From NCBI RefSeq assembly GCF_019492185.1, contig NZ_JAICCF010000003.1, forward strand, positions 1,178,001 to 1,242,000: a stretch of 64,000 nt of DNA, read 5' to 3'. The position numbers and the translations under genes were made by a program. Under the pieces are notes generated by a model that saw only the letters and a program-made list of their open reading frames with translations, had not been told where the DNA came from and ran no database searches. This DNA is from Chitinophaga rhizophila. Lineage in GTDB: Bacteria; Bacteroidota; Bacteroidia; Chitinophagales; Chitinophagaceae. Each line of letters starts with the position of its first letter. The stretch's first letter is position 1. This document shows, piece after piece, positions 8,110 through 15,326 of this stretch.

Positions 8110-9627
8110 ATGAGCAACATAATTACAGTAACAGCACAGGACGGGAAGACCTATCAATACGTTGATAATGGTGACCCGATGCAGGGAGGAATGAAAGATG
8201 TATATTTTTCTCCGGATAAGTCCTACGTAGTAGCATTCTTCCGGGATAAGCAGGATTTCAACTCCAAAGAACGCCTTAACAATATCGTCAACACCTTCCG
8301 GGATAGGATATTTAATCAGCCTGGTGGGGAGTACTGGAAAGATCTGTTCTGCTGGCCGAATAATATAGTAGAACGTGATGGTAAAACCGGTATCATCGTG
8401 CCGGTATATCAGCAGAAGTTCTTCTTTACTACCGGCTATAACCCGGGTGCTGCCCAGATGGTATCTATTGCGGGAAAGGAAAAGGAAGGTCGCTGGTTTG
8501 CCTCGCCCCAGTTCAGAAGCCGTCAGTTCAAACTGCACCTGGACCCAAGTGAGCTGGGCGATTGGTTTAAATTCTTCCTTATCAATATCAAGATTGCCCG
8601 CGCTGTAAGGCGTATGCATGCAGCCGGACTGGCTCACTCTGACCTTTCCTACAAGAACGTTCTGATTGATCCCCGTACCGGCAGTGCTACAATTATTGAT
8701 ATTGATGGACTGGTCGTACCGGGTAAGTTCCCGCCAGATGTGATCGGCACCCCTGATTTCATTGCTCCTGAAGTAATGGCAACCAAACACCTTCCGAAAG
8801 AAGATCCTGCCCGTAAACTACCTAGTATTGCTACAGACAGGCATGCGCTTGCTGTAATGATCTACATGTACCTGCTATACAGGCATCCTTTGCGAGGAGG
8901 TAAGATTCACGATACAGATGCACAGAAAGACGAAGAATTATCAATGGGAGCGAAGGCGCTGTTCATTGAACACCCTACTGATACTTCCAACAGACCGCGT
9001 CTTAACCAGGTAAAACCAACCCATCTGCCATGGGCGGACGTAAGCAAAGTACCATATACGATATGCGGCCCTTACCTGAAAGAGCTGTTTGATAAAGCAT
9101 TTATAGACGGACTGCACAACCCTTCAATGCGCCCTACCGCAGATGAATGGGAGCAGGCGCTGATTAAAACAGTTGACCTGCTACAGCCATGTCAGAACAA
9201 AAACTGTGATCAGAAATGGTTTGTCTTTGACAATACTACCAGCCCCTGCTGTCCACATTGTAATACACCTTACCGTGGGCAATTACCTGTACTCAATTTG
9301 TATTGGTCAAGAAAACCGGGTAGCTTTACGCCAGAAAATCACCGATTAATGGTTTACCATAATCAGTATTTATATCCATGGCATGTGAATAGAAATATCT
9401 ATCCAAATGAAAGACTAACAGATCAGCAGAAAAAACCAGTGGGATATTTTGTATTTCATAATAATAAGTGGCAACTTGTCAATCAAACGCTTACATCCTT
9501 GAAGGACGTCACAGAAGGAAAAGACATCCCTGTCAATTCTATGGTGGAGCTGACGGACAATAAACAACTACTACTGTCTCAGGAAGAAGGTGGACGGCTG
9601 GTAGTTGTGCAACTCGTAAACAACTAG
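8110..9627 (+). CDS. Ser/Thr protein kinase-like protein with C-terminal zinc ribbon
   Basis: I take the ATG at 8110 (MSNIITVTAQDGKTYQY, 505 residues) because a frame starting at 8068 would lie inside the phosphatase gene and add a non-conserved stretch. The catalytic loop reads HSDLSYKNVLID (His176, Asp178, Asn183), followed by the metal-binding IDIDG (Asp197-Asp199) and an APE-like PDFIAPEVM segment. HSD replaces the usual HRD. The C-terminus carries a four-cysteine ribbon (CQNKNCDQKW, CCPHCNTPY) near 360-390 and a beta-rich tail. It follows the PP2C gene closely, giving a kinase-phosphatase pair typical of Ter systems. Substrates are unknown; TerD or TerY proteins are plausible. Confidence 0.88.
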   Translation: MSNIITVTAQDGKTYQYVDNGDPMQGGMKDVYFSPDKSYVVAFFRDKQDFNSKERLNNIVNTFRDRIFNQPGGEYWKDLFCWPNNIVERDGKTGIIVPVYQQKFFFTTGYNPGAAQMVSIAGKEKEGRWFASPQFRSRQFKLHLDPSELGDWFKFFLINIKIARAVRRMHAAGLAHSDLSYKNVLIDPRTGSATIIDIDGLVVPGKFPPDVIGTPDFIAPEVMATKHLPKEDPARKLPSIATDRHALAVMIYMYLLYRHPLRGGKIHDTDAQKDEELSMGAKALFIEHPTDTSNRPRLNQVKPTHLPWADVSKVPYTICGPYLKELFDKAFIDGLHNPSMRPTADEWEQALIKTVDLLQPCQNKNCDQKWFVFDNTTSPCCPHCNTPYRGQLPVLNLYWSRKPGSFTPENHRLMVYHNQYLYPWHVNRNIYPNERLTDQQKKPVGYFVFHNNKWQLVNQTLTSLKDVTEGKDIPVNSMVELTDNKQLLLSQEEGGRLVVVQLVNN

Positions 9628-9662
9628 TCTATCAACAAAAAACAAGAAAATAAAAAACAACT

Positions 9663-10478
9663 ATGCAAATCGCTGAAATGTTCCAGCAGATCCTAGACAA
9701 CCCGATACCCGCGTTGCTGATCGTTGGGAACCTGATTATTATTGAAAGCCTCTTGTCGGTGGATAATGCGGCTGTATTGGCTACAATGGTAATGGATCTG
9801 CCAAAGGAGCAACGTGACCGGGCCCTGAAGTATGGTATTATCGGAGCCTACGTTTTCCGTGGTATCTGTCTGCTATTTGCTTCCCTCCTCATTAAAGTAT
9901 GGTGGTTGAAGCCAATCGGCGGCCTATACTTGCTGTATCTTACCTTTGACTATTTCCGAAAGAAAGCGGCAAAATCAAAAGCAGAAAAATCCACTGTTGT
10001 GGAAGATGAAGCTGAAGAGATCGATAAAAGCAAGAACTGGTTATATAAATCTACTATTGGATGGATGGGTCAGTTCTGGGCCACTGTGGTTTTAGTAGAG
10101 ATTATGGACCTTGCATTCTCTATCGATAACGTATTTGCAGCAGTTGCTTTCAGTGATAATATCGTATTAATCTGGACCGGCGTATTTATCGGTATACTGG
10201 CAATGCGTTTCGTAGCGCAGGGCTTCGTGAAGCTGATGGAGAAATACCCTTTCCTGGAAGTTGCAGCATTCCTGGTAATTGGTGTATTAGGTCTTAAACT
10301 GATGTTAGCTGTATACGAGCACTTCTATCCGGAGACTGCTGCAGCTAAGTTCCTGGGAAGTCACGAAGCTGACTGGGCTACCTCCATCATTACTGTATCT
10401 ATCTTCCTGGTGCCTATTATTACCAGTGCACTGTTTAACTTCCCGAAGAAACACAAGGTAGAAGCAGAGGCTGAGTAA
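9663..10478 (+). CDS. terC: TerC family integral membrane protein
   Basis: This 271-residue polytopic membrane protein has the two TerC signature motifs: SLLSVDNAAVLA (about 29-40) in the first helix and LAFSIDNVFAAVAF (about 155-168) in the second half. Roughly seven transmembrane segments alternate with a charged cytoplasmic loop at 98-125 (KKAAKSKAEKSTVVEDEAEE). TerC/Alx-type proteins are implicated in metal ion export (manganese) and tellurite resistance, and the acidic residues in the DN motifs are the likely metal site. It is the last gene of the cluster, 35 bases after the kinase, and ends at a strong terminator. It probably forms the membrane end of the Ter module. Confidence 0.93.
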   Translation: MQIAEMFQQILDNPIPALLIVGNLIIIESLLSVDNAAVLATMVMDLPKEQRDRALKYGIIGAYVFRGICLLFASLLIKVWWLKPIGGLYLLYLTFDYFRKKAAKSKAEKSTVVEDEAEEIDKSKNWLYKSTIGWMGQFWATVVLVEIMDLAFSIDNVFAAVAFSDNIVLIWTGVFIGILAMRFVAQGFVKLMEKYPFLEVAAFLVIGVLGLKLMLAVYEHFYPETAAAKFLGSHEADWATSIITVSIFLVPIITSALFNFPKKHKVEAEAE

Positions 10479-10510
10479 TATCACCCTGACATACCAACTT
10501 AATAATTGTA

Positions 10511-10545
10511 AAAAGGACCAGTTACTTGACTGGTCCTTTTGCTTT
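10511..10545 (+). terminator. Terminator of the Ter cluster
   Basis: A perfect 12-bp stem AAAAGGACCAGT (10511-10522) and ACTGGTCCTTTT (10529-10540) encloses a 6-base loop and is followed by GCTTTT. It lies 32 bases after the terC stop and closes the cluster. Confidence 0.9.
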
Positions 10546-10567
10546 TATAACAAGTAGTCAAGCTTAC

Positions 10568-10708
10568 CTATGCAGAAATGTAAATGGTATGTGTCAGGTC
10601 ATAGCCGTGGGTGGTAGCGTTAGCACCCGGAGAGAATACAATTGGGAGTGCCGGAAAGATCACACAGCTGGTAATGTGTATAAGCACCTGACTAACGCTT
10701 CCTTTCAT
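10568..10708 (-). pseudogene. Possible remnant of a sensor histidine kinase N-terminus
   Basis: A 46-residue minus-strand frame starts MKGSVSQVLIHITSCVIFPA and continues LPIVFSPGANATTHGYD before a stop. The pattern of a short basic start, an HI..C..F.ALPIVFSP hydrophobic helix and a polar loop resembles the first membrane segment of LytS-type histidine kinases in Chitinophaga. The rest of such a gene would run toward the Ter cluster but is absent, so it would be a truncated relic left at the junction. The match is from memory of family style, and a chance reading frame is a real alternative. Confidence 0.3.
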
Positions 10709-10818
10709 AATCGGGTGGTTCTGTTAGGACACAAATGCTTGCATTCGGGGCATTTTACTGCATATATAGAGTGCAAGTAGTTCTGGGATAGCACACATTT
10801 CAACATTATTTTATCTCC

Positions 10819-10846
10819 TTGTGATATTTAAATCGCCTTATTTTTG
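10819..10846 (+). promoter_or_regulatory. Promoter of the M23 peptidase gene
   Basis: TTG at 10819-10821 and TATTTTTG at 10839-10846, 17 bases apart, give a full match to the Bacteroidota -33/-7 pattern. The start codon begins only 4 bases after the -7 box, so the transcript would be leaderless or nearly so. Confidence 0.7.
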
Positions 10847-10850
10847 CGTC

Positions 10851-12548
10851 ATGATAAAACGAATATTCGGGTTATGCATCTTGGTACCTCAGCTGTTACA
10901 CGCTCAATTGCCGGAGAAAAACTATCCACAGGGGTATTTCCGCAATCCATTGAACGTGCCTATCCAACTGGCAGGTAATTACGGAGAGCTTCGTCCCAAT
11001 CACTTTCACGCGGGTATCGATATTAAGACCCAGCAACAGGAAAATCTGCCTGTACATGCAGCGGCAGACGGGTATGTCAGCAGAATAGGTGTATCTCATA
11101 CCGGGTATGGCAATATTGTGTACATCACCCACCCGAATGGGTATACCACGACTTACGGTCACCTGAATCGTTTCTTCCCTGCATTAGAGCAGTATGTTAA
11201 GCAGCAGCAGTATTCCGCAGAAAGCTGGGCAACAGATTTGAAGCTGCCACCGGATAAGTTTCCTGTGAAAAAAGGAGACTTTATCGCCTGGAGTGGTAAT
11301 ACCGGAGGCTCTGCAGGACCACACGTTCACTTTGAAATAAGAGATACACATACCGAAAAGCCCTTGAATCCATTGCTGTTTGGGTTTGAAATTCCTGACA
11401 CCAAAGCGCCGGAAGTGTCCAGGATCGCTTTGTACGATATGGACAGGAGTATATATGACCAGACGCCTCTGATAGTTTCATTGAAGAAGGTAAACGGTGA
11501 ATATGTACCTGCTACGCCGTTGATCAAGGTAAGGTCTGCTGTTGCAGGTATCGGTATAAACGCCATAGACCGCATGAGCAATGCGCCTAACAGCTATGGT
11601 ATTTATGAAGTACTGATGTTTGACAGGGATGTGCCTAACAGCGGCTTTCAGATTGATAACATCGGTTTTGACGAGTCAAGGTATATCAATGCACATACAG
11701 ACTATAAAGTAAGGAAGGGCGGCGGACCCTGGTTACAGCTATTGTTCTCTATACCAGGCAATAAACTGGATATCTATAAGGACGTGCAGGGAGATGGTAC
11801 AATTGATCTTTCTGATGGTACGCCGCATCCTGTGAAGCTGCTGGTAAAGGATGCCTATGGTAATTCTTCGACCGTAAAATTCTCTTTGCAGCAAAGCGGA
11901 GATGCTATCGCGCCGACTAATTGTGCCAATACAATGTTTGCCGAATCAAGGAACATCTTTGAAAATAACCAGATAGAGTTCTCTCTGGATGAACAGGCGC
12001 TGTATGACAGGATCTGCTTTAACTACGGAGAAACTCCTACAGGGGAGCAATCAAAGTCTGTATCCTCAATATTCAGATTGCATACAGCACTCGTACCTGT
12101 TCACAACTACTTTACGCTGCGGATAAAGCCGGGAAAAACCATTCCGGCAGCACAGCAGCATAAAGTGGTCATGATCCGAGAAGGCCTGGGCGAGACTATC
12201 GTACCGGCTACGCTGGATAAGGGCTGGTATACAGGACAATTCAGGGAGTTGGGCAACTTCCACCTTGAAATAGATACAATTGCGCCGAAGATAGCGCTGC
12301 TGGGAGGTATAAAGAGTGGGGCTAACCTGTCGAAAGCTGCAAGGCTGTCTTTTGCCATCAGTGACAATTCAGGCATTAAAGCGTACAGAGCTGAACTTGA
12401 TGGTAAATGGCTGATGTTTTCCCGGAAGGGCGGTGTCATTACCTATACTTTCGATGAGCACTGTAAATCAGGCAAACATAGTCTGCGTTTATTGGTGACA
12501 GATCTGGCCGGCAATACAAAAGAACAAACAATCACTTTTACAAGGTAG
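10851..12548 (+). CDS. M23 family metallopeptidase (LytM-type), secreted
   Basis: The 565-residue product starts at the ATG next to the promoter box and has a signal peptide, MIKRIFGLCILVPQLLHA, cleaved near residue 18-19. The M23 domain follows directly: NHFHAGIDI gives zinc ligands His53 and Asp57, and GPHVHFEIRD gives catalytic His158 and ligand His160. These are the complete LytM active-site set, so it is probably an active murein endopeptidase acting in the periplasm. The remaining 370 residues are beta-rich, with repeated DTKAPEVSRIALYD- and DTIAPKIALLGG-type segments suggesting Ig-like modules. It lies 13 bases before bcp and probably shares its transcript. Confidence 0.9.
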   Translation: MIKRIFGLCILVPQLLHAQLPEKNYPQGYFRNPLNVPIQLAGNYGELRPNHFHAGIDIKTQQQENLPVHAAADGYVSRIGVSHTGYGNIVYITHPNGYTTTYGHLNRFFPALEQYVKQQQYSAESWATDLKLPPDKFPVKKGDFIAWSGNTGGSAGPHVHFEIRDTHTEKPLNPLLFGFEIPDTKAPEVSRIALYDMDRSIYDQTPLIVSLKKVNGEYVPATPLIKVRSAVAGIGINAIDRMSNAPNSYGIYEVLMFDRDVPNSGFQIDNIGFDESRYINAHTDYKVRKGGGPWLQLLFSIPGNKLDIYKDVQGDGTIDLSDGTPHPVKLLVKDAYGNSSTVKFSLQQSGDAIAPTNCANTMFAESRNIFENNQIEFSLDEQALYDRICFNYGETPTGEQSKSVSSIFRLHTALVPVHNYFTLRIKPGKTIPAAQQHKVVMIREGLGETIVPATLDKGWYTGQFRELGNFHLEIDTIAPKIALLGGIKSGANLSKAARLSFAISDNSGIKAYRAELDGKWLMFSRKGGVITYTFDEHCKSGKHSLRLLVTDLAGNTKEQTITFTR

Positions 12549-12561
12549 CGTAATACATACA

Positions 12562-13023
12562 ATGACACATTTGAAAGAAGGGGATAAAGCGCCCATATTT
12601 AAGGGCACTGACCAGGAAGGAAAACAGGTGTCTCTTAAAGATTTGAAAGGTAAAAAGGTCATCTTATACTTCTATCCGAAAGATATGACGCCGGGATGTA
12701 CCGCCCAGGCATGTAACCTGAGAGACAATTATCAGGCATTGTTAAAAAAGGGATTTGCTGTAGTGGGAGTAAGTACAGATAGCGAAGAGCGTCACCAGAA
12801 ATTTACAGAGAAGTATGACCTGCCTTTTCCTTTATTAGCAGATGAGGACCGCACCATACATACACTGTATGGGGTATGGGGAGAGAAGAAGTTTATGGGA
12901 AGAATTTTTGATGGCACACATCGTACTACTTTCCTGATCAATGAGAATGGTGTGATCGATAAGATTATCGTGAAACCCGACACAAAAAATCATACTGAAG
13001 AGATCCTGGAGATCTGGAAGTAG
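12562..13023 (+). CDS. bcp: Thioredoxin-dependent thiol peroxidase (Bcp-type peroxiredoxin)
   Basis: This 153-residue protein has the usual Bcp length. The active-site motif TPGCTAQACNLRDN carries the peroxidatic Cys46 and, five residues later, Cys51 as the likely resolving cysteine, an atypical two-cysteine arrangement. Flanking FYPKDMTPGC, LADEDRTIHTLYGV and RTTFLINENGVI segments are typical of the Bcp/PrxQ family. It reduces peroxides in the cytoplasm using thioredoxin. There is no signal peptide. It sits 13 bases after the M23 peptidase gene and is followed by a strong terminator shared with convergent gldJ. Confidence 0.95.
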   Translation: MTHLKEGDKAPIFKGTDQEGKQVSLKDLKGKKVILYFYPKDMTPGCTAQACNLRDNYQALLKKGFAVVGVSTDSEERHQKFTEKYDLPFPLLADEDRTIHTLYGVWGEKKFMGRIFDGTHRTTFLINENGVIDKIIVKPDTKNHTEEILEIWK

Positions 13024-13055
13024 CAGTAGTTTACTTGCGACACATGATCCGAATA

Positions 13056-13086
13056 AAAAAGCCCTCCTGTATCAGGAGGGCTTTTT
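13056..13086. terminator. Bidirectional terminator between bcp and gldJ
   Basis: GCCCTCCTG (13061-13069) pairs with CAGGAGGGC (13073-13081), extended by AAAAA and TTTTT flanks on both sides. It can end transcription from both convergent genes. Confidence 0.92.
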
Positions 13087-13106
13087 CTTACATGCTGTTG
13101 TCAGCA

Positions 13107-14639
13107 CTATCTTTTCTGGCGTTGTTTTTTGAACAGCTGACCAGTTTTGAACTTATTACCTTCTGGGCTACCCACACGGTCCATTGCACAACGGAAACCT
13201 ACAGTATTGGTTGCCATATCTTCCTGCATGTAGCGACGAGCGCCAGGAGACAGCCAATATGCACGGTCATTCCAGCTACCACCTTTAACAACGTGAGATT
13301 TATCATTGATCAGGGAAGTGATACCGTAACCGTATTCTACGTTAGAAAGGGTGTCACCATCAAGGTAGTTGATCACATCACCTTTCTGGTAGTTCAGGCG
13401 GTTAGCACTTTCTTCGTCGGTTACATCACGCATTTTCAGGTGACCCAGGCTGTCCTTTTCAGGTTCGCCTTCGCCGTTCATATAAGTAGTCTGGAACTTG
13501 TTACCACGGAAGTAGTTGAAGTCATCACCGTCGATCGGATTCAGAGGACGGTAAACGTCCAGTACCCACTCGCTCACGTTACCTGACATATTATAAATAC
13601 CGAAAGTATTAGGGAAGAAGGCGATTACCGGACCAGGGATGGATGCACGGTCATTCAGACCACCTGCCATACCCATGTTATCACCGGAACCACGTTTGAA
13701 GTTCGCCAGGAACTGACCTTGCCATGCACCACGGCGGATATCTCTCAAACCGCTGTTGTTGGTACCCCAGGAATACACCTGTTTATTCATGATCAACTCT
13801 TCACCACGTTTACCTTCTTTCTTAGAAGGGCCAGGGTTCTGACCGATGTAACCGAGTGCTGCGTATTCCCACTCAGCTTCTGTCGGAAGGCGATAGTTTG
13901 GTAACATTACACCATCTTCAAACTGAGCAGTACGAGGAGAACCGTCTGAGTTTCTGAACTGTTCTTTGGTAGATTTAGACATTTTACCAGGGATACCTTC
14001 GTACAGACCAGCTGTGTATGATTTGGTATCGAAGGTGTTATCATCAGACTGATTCTTTACATCATTCTGTGACAACAGGCCTTTGTCTATCAGCAGTTTT
14101 TCGTTCACACGGTTGGAACGCCATTTACAATAATCAACGGCCTGTTTCCAGTTCACACCTACTACCGGATAATCGTTATAGGCAGGGTGACGGAAGTAGT
14201 ATTCTACTAGCGGCTCGTTGTAAGCCAATTCGCTACGCCATACCAGGGTATCTGGCAAAGCTCTGCGGTATACGTCTGGGAAAGATTCGTCATACATACG
14301 GCGTAACCAGAAAAGGTACTCGCGGTAGTGTACGTTCGCAACTTCCGTTTCATCAATGTAGAAGGAAGATACAGTAATACGTCTTGGAATGTTATTCCAG
14401 TCAGCCATTACGTCCTGTTCAGTCGCTCCCATGGCGAAAGTACCGCCCTGCACGAAAACAAGACCCGGACCAGTCTGCTGGTCCTTATTTTTGGCCACAC
14501 TGAAACCACCCATCTTAGGATCGTTATAATTCCAGCCAGTAGCTGTGGATTTCTCCTTTTTCTTGCCAACTGAACAAGCGGACAGTGACAGGATTATACT
14601 GGCGCCTAAGAGCATTGAGACAGAGGTTAATCTATGCAT
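13107..14639 (-). CDS. gldJ: GldJ, gliding-motility lipoprotein
   Basis: The 510-residue product has a lipoprotein signal peptide, MHRLTSVSMLLGASIILSLS, with lipobox LSAC at Cys22. A formylglycine-generating-enzyme-like (SUMF1) fold follows: FVQGGTFAMGATEQD, IDETEVANVHYREYL, YPVVGVNWKQAVDYCKW, LPTEAEWEYAALG, MSGNVSEWVLD and HVVKGGSWNDRAYW. Gliding GldJ and its paralogue GldK share this fold; adjacency to porU and porV and the length favour GldJ. In Flavobacterium GldJ is an outer-membrane lipoprotein, part of a helical track and required for stable T9SS complexes. Enzyme activity is not expected. It is transcribed divergently from porU, and a -7 box lies at 14677-14684. Confidence 0.9.
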   Translation of the reverse strand: MHRLTSVSMLLGASIILSLSACSVGKKKEKSTATGWNYNDPKMGGFSVAKNKDQQTGPGLVFVQGGTFAMGATEQDVMADWNNIPRRITVSSFYIDETEVANVHYREYLFWLRRMYDESFPDVYRRALPDTLVWRSELAYNEPLVEYYFRHPAYNDYPVVGVNWKQAVDYCKWRSNRVNEKLLIDKGLLSQNDVKNQSDDNTFDTKSYTAGLYEGIPGKMSKSTKEQFRNSDGSPRTAQFEDGVMLPNYRLPTEAEWEYAALGYIGQNPGPSKKEGKRGEELIMNKQVYSWGTNNSGLRDIRRGAWQGQFLANFKRGSGDNMGMAGGLNDRASIPGPVIAFFPNTFGIYNMSGNVSEWVLDVYRPLNPIDGDDFNYFRGNKFQTTYMNGEGEPEKDSLGHLKMRDVTDEESANRLNYQKGDVINYLDGDTLSNVEYGYGITSLINDKSHVVKGGSWNDRAYWLSPGARRYMQEDMATNTVGFRCAMDRVGSPEGNKFKTGQLFKKQRQKR

Positions 14640-14676
14640 GCGATTCAGCTTTTTTATTTGATGTTTATGGTAAACG

Positions 14677-14684
14677 CAAATGTA
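14677..14684 (-). promoter_or_regulatory. Candidate -7 box for gldJ
   Basis: Read on the minus strand the sequence is TACATTTG, a full match to TAnnTTTG, 37 bases upstream of the gldJ start codon. No clear -33 TTG is seen at the usual distance. Confidence 0.5.
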
Positions 14685-15304
14685 GGATAATTTATTTTAT
14701 AGTAAAAATAATTAATCTGTAAGCGTTCACCCTTTTATTAAGTTTAAATAATTGACAATCAGTCTTTTGAGATTCCGGTGGCGAACTGGACTACGTATTA
14801 AGTTAATCTTAACTGTAATCCCTGCCAATGGCTATCTGGAGGCTGTCTGGTAGTAGCTGGCGTTGGTTTATGACTCATAGATACATGGTTACTACATACA
14901 TATCATTTAGGCACTTTCTTTTAATCCCCCGGGATAATTATTTGTTCGTCGCTTGGCCGTCGCTAGTTCGTCGCTTGTTCGTCCACACTAAAAGTGATCT
15001 TTTCAGCTAAAAAAGGCAAATTCAATTGTAGGATGCTGACGTAAATATACAAATTTCTCATTCCGGTTTTCTTCTTCGAGGTCCTAACTTTTCTCTCTCC
15101 CGCTACAGGCAGCTTTAACCATTCATAGAACGCCGGCAGGCAGTAGATTATTATATTACCCACCTTCCCTTGTCATAAAATGTCCCGTTACCTTGCTCTC
15201 ATATGTTATAAAAAGCTGAAATACAATGCAGCCATTCCGCAAAGACATTCCGTGACAACCGATCTGATGTCTGATTTAGCGTTATAAATATACTTAAATA
15301 TTAT
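14685..15304. other. Long divergent intergenic region gldJ / porU
   Basis: About 690 bases separate the two start codons. No gene is convincing here. It contains a phased 11-base repeat at 14944-14987, AT-rich sequence, and the porU -7 box at its right end. Confidence 0.6.
14944..14987. repeat. Four-unit 11-base tandem repeat
   Basis: Four consecutive 11-base units are visible: GTTCGTCGCTT, GGCCGTCGCTA, GTTCGTCGCTT and GTTCGTCCACA. The first and third are identical and the fourth is degenerate. The period is close to one helical turn, so bound proteins would line up on one face. Confidence 0.8.
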
Positions 15305-15312
15305 TATGTTTG
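15305..15312 (+). promoter_or_regulatory. Promoter -7 box of porU
   Basis: TATGTTTG matches TAnnTTTG exactly. It covers an upstream ATG at 15306, so the true start is probably the next in-frame ATG at 15327, just after the expected transcription start. Confidence 0.55.
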
Positions 15313-15326
15313 CGCAAATAACCACT

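Larger units (their letters stand above)
10541..10850. other. Intergenic stretch after the Ter cluster
   Basis: About 310 bases lie between the Ter terminator and the next gene. It holds a possible minus-strand gene remnant at 10568-10708 and, at its right end, a clear promoter for the M23 peptidase. A plus-strand open frame here has no recognisable protein character. Confidence 0.6.

Noticed and set aside
10526..10780. Plus-strand 84-residue open frame in the intergenic stretch after terC
   Set aside because: It starts inside the terC terminator, has no recognisable domain and a cysteine/histidine-rich random composition.
13035..13586. Plus-strand open frame opposite gldJ
   Set aside because: It is antisense to the convincing GldJ coding region and overlaps its terminator.
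14640..15304. tRNA or small RNA in the gldJ/porU intergenic region
   Set aside because: I could not find a cloverleaf, and the repeats do not fold as a tRNA; no terminator follows them.
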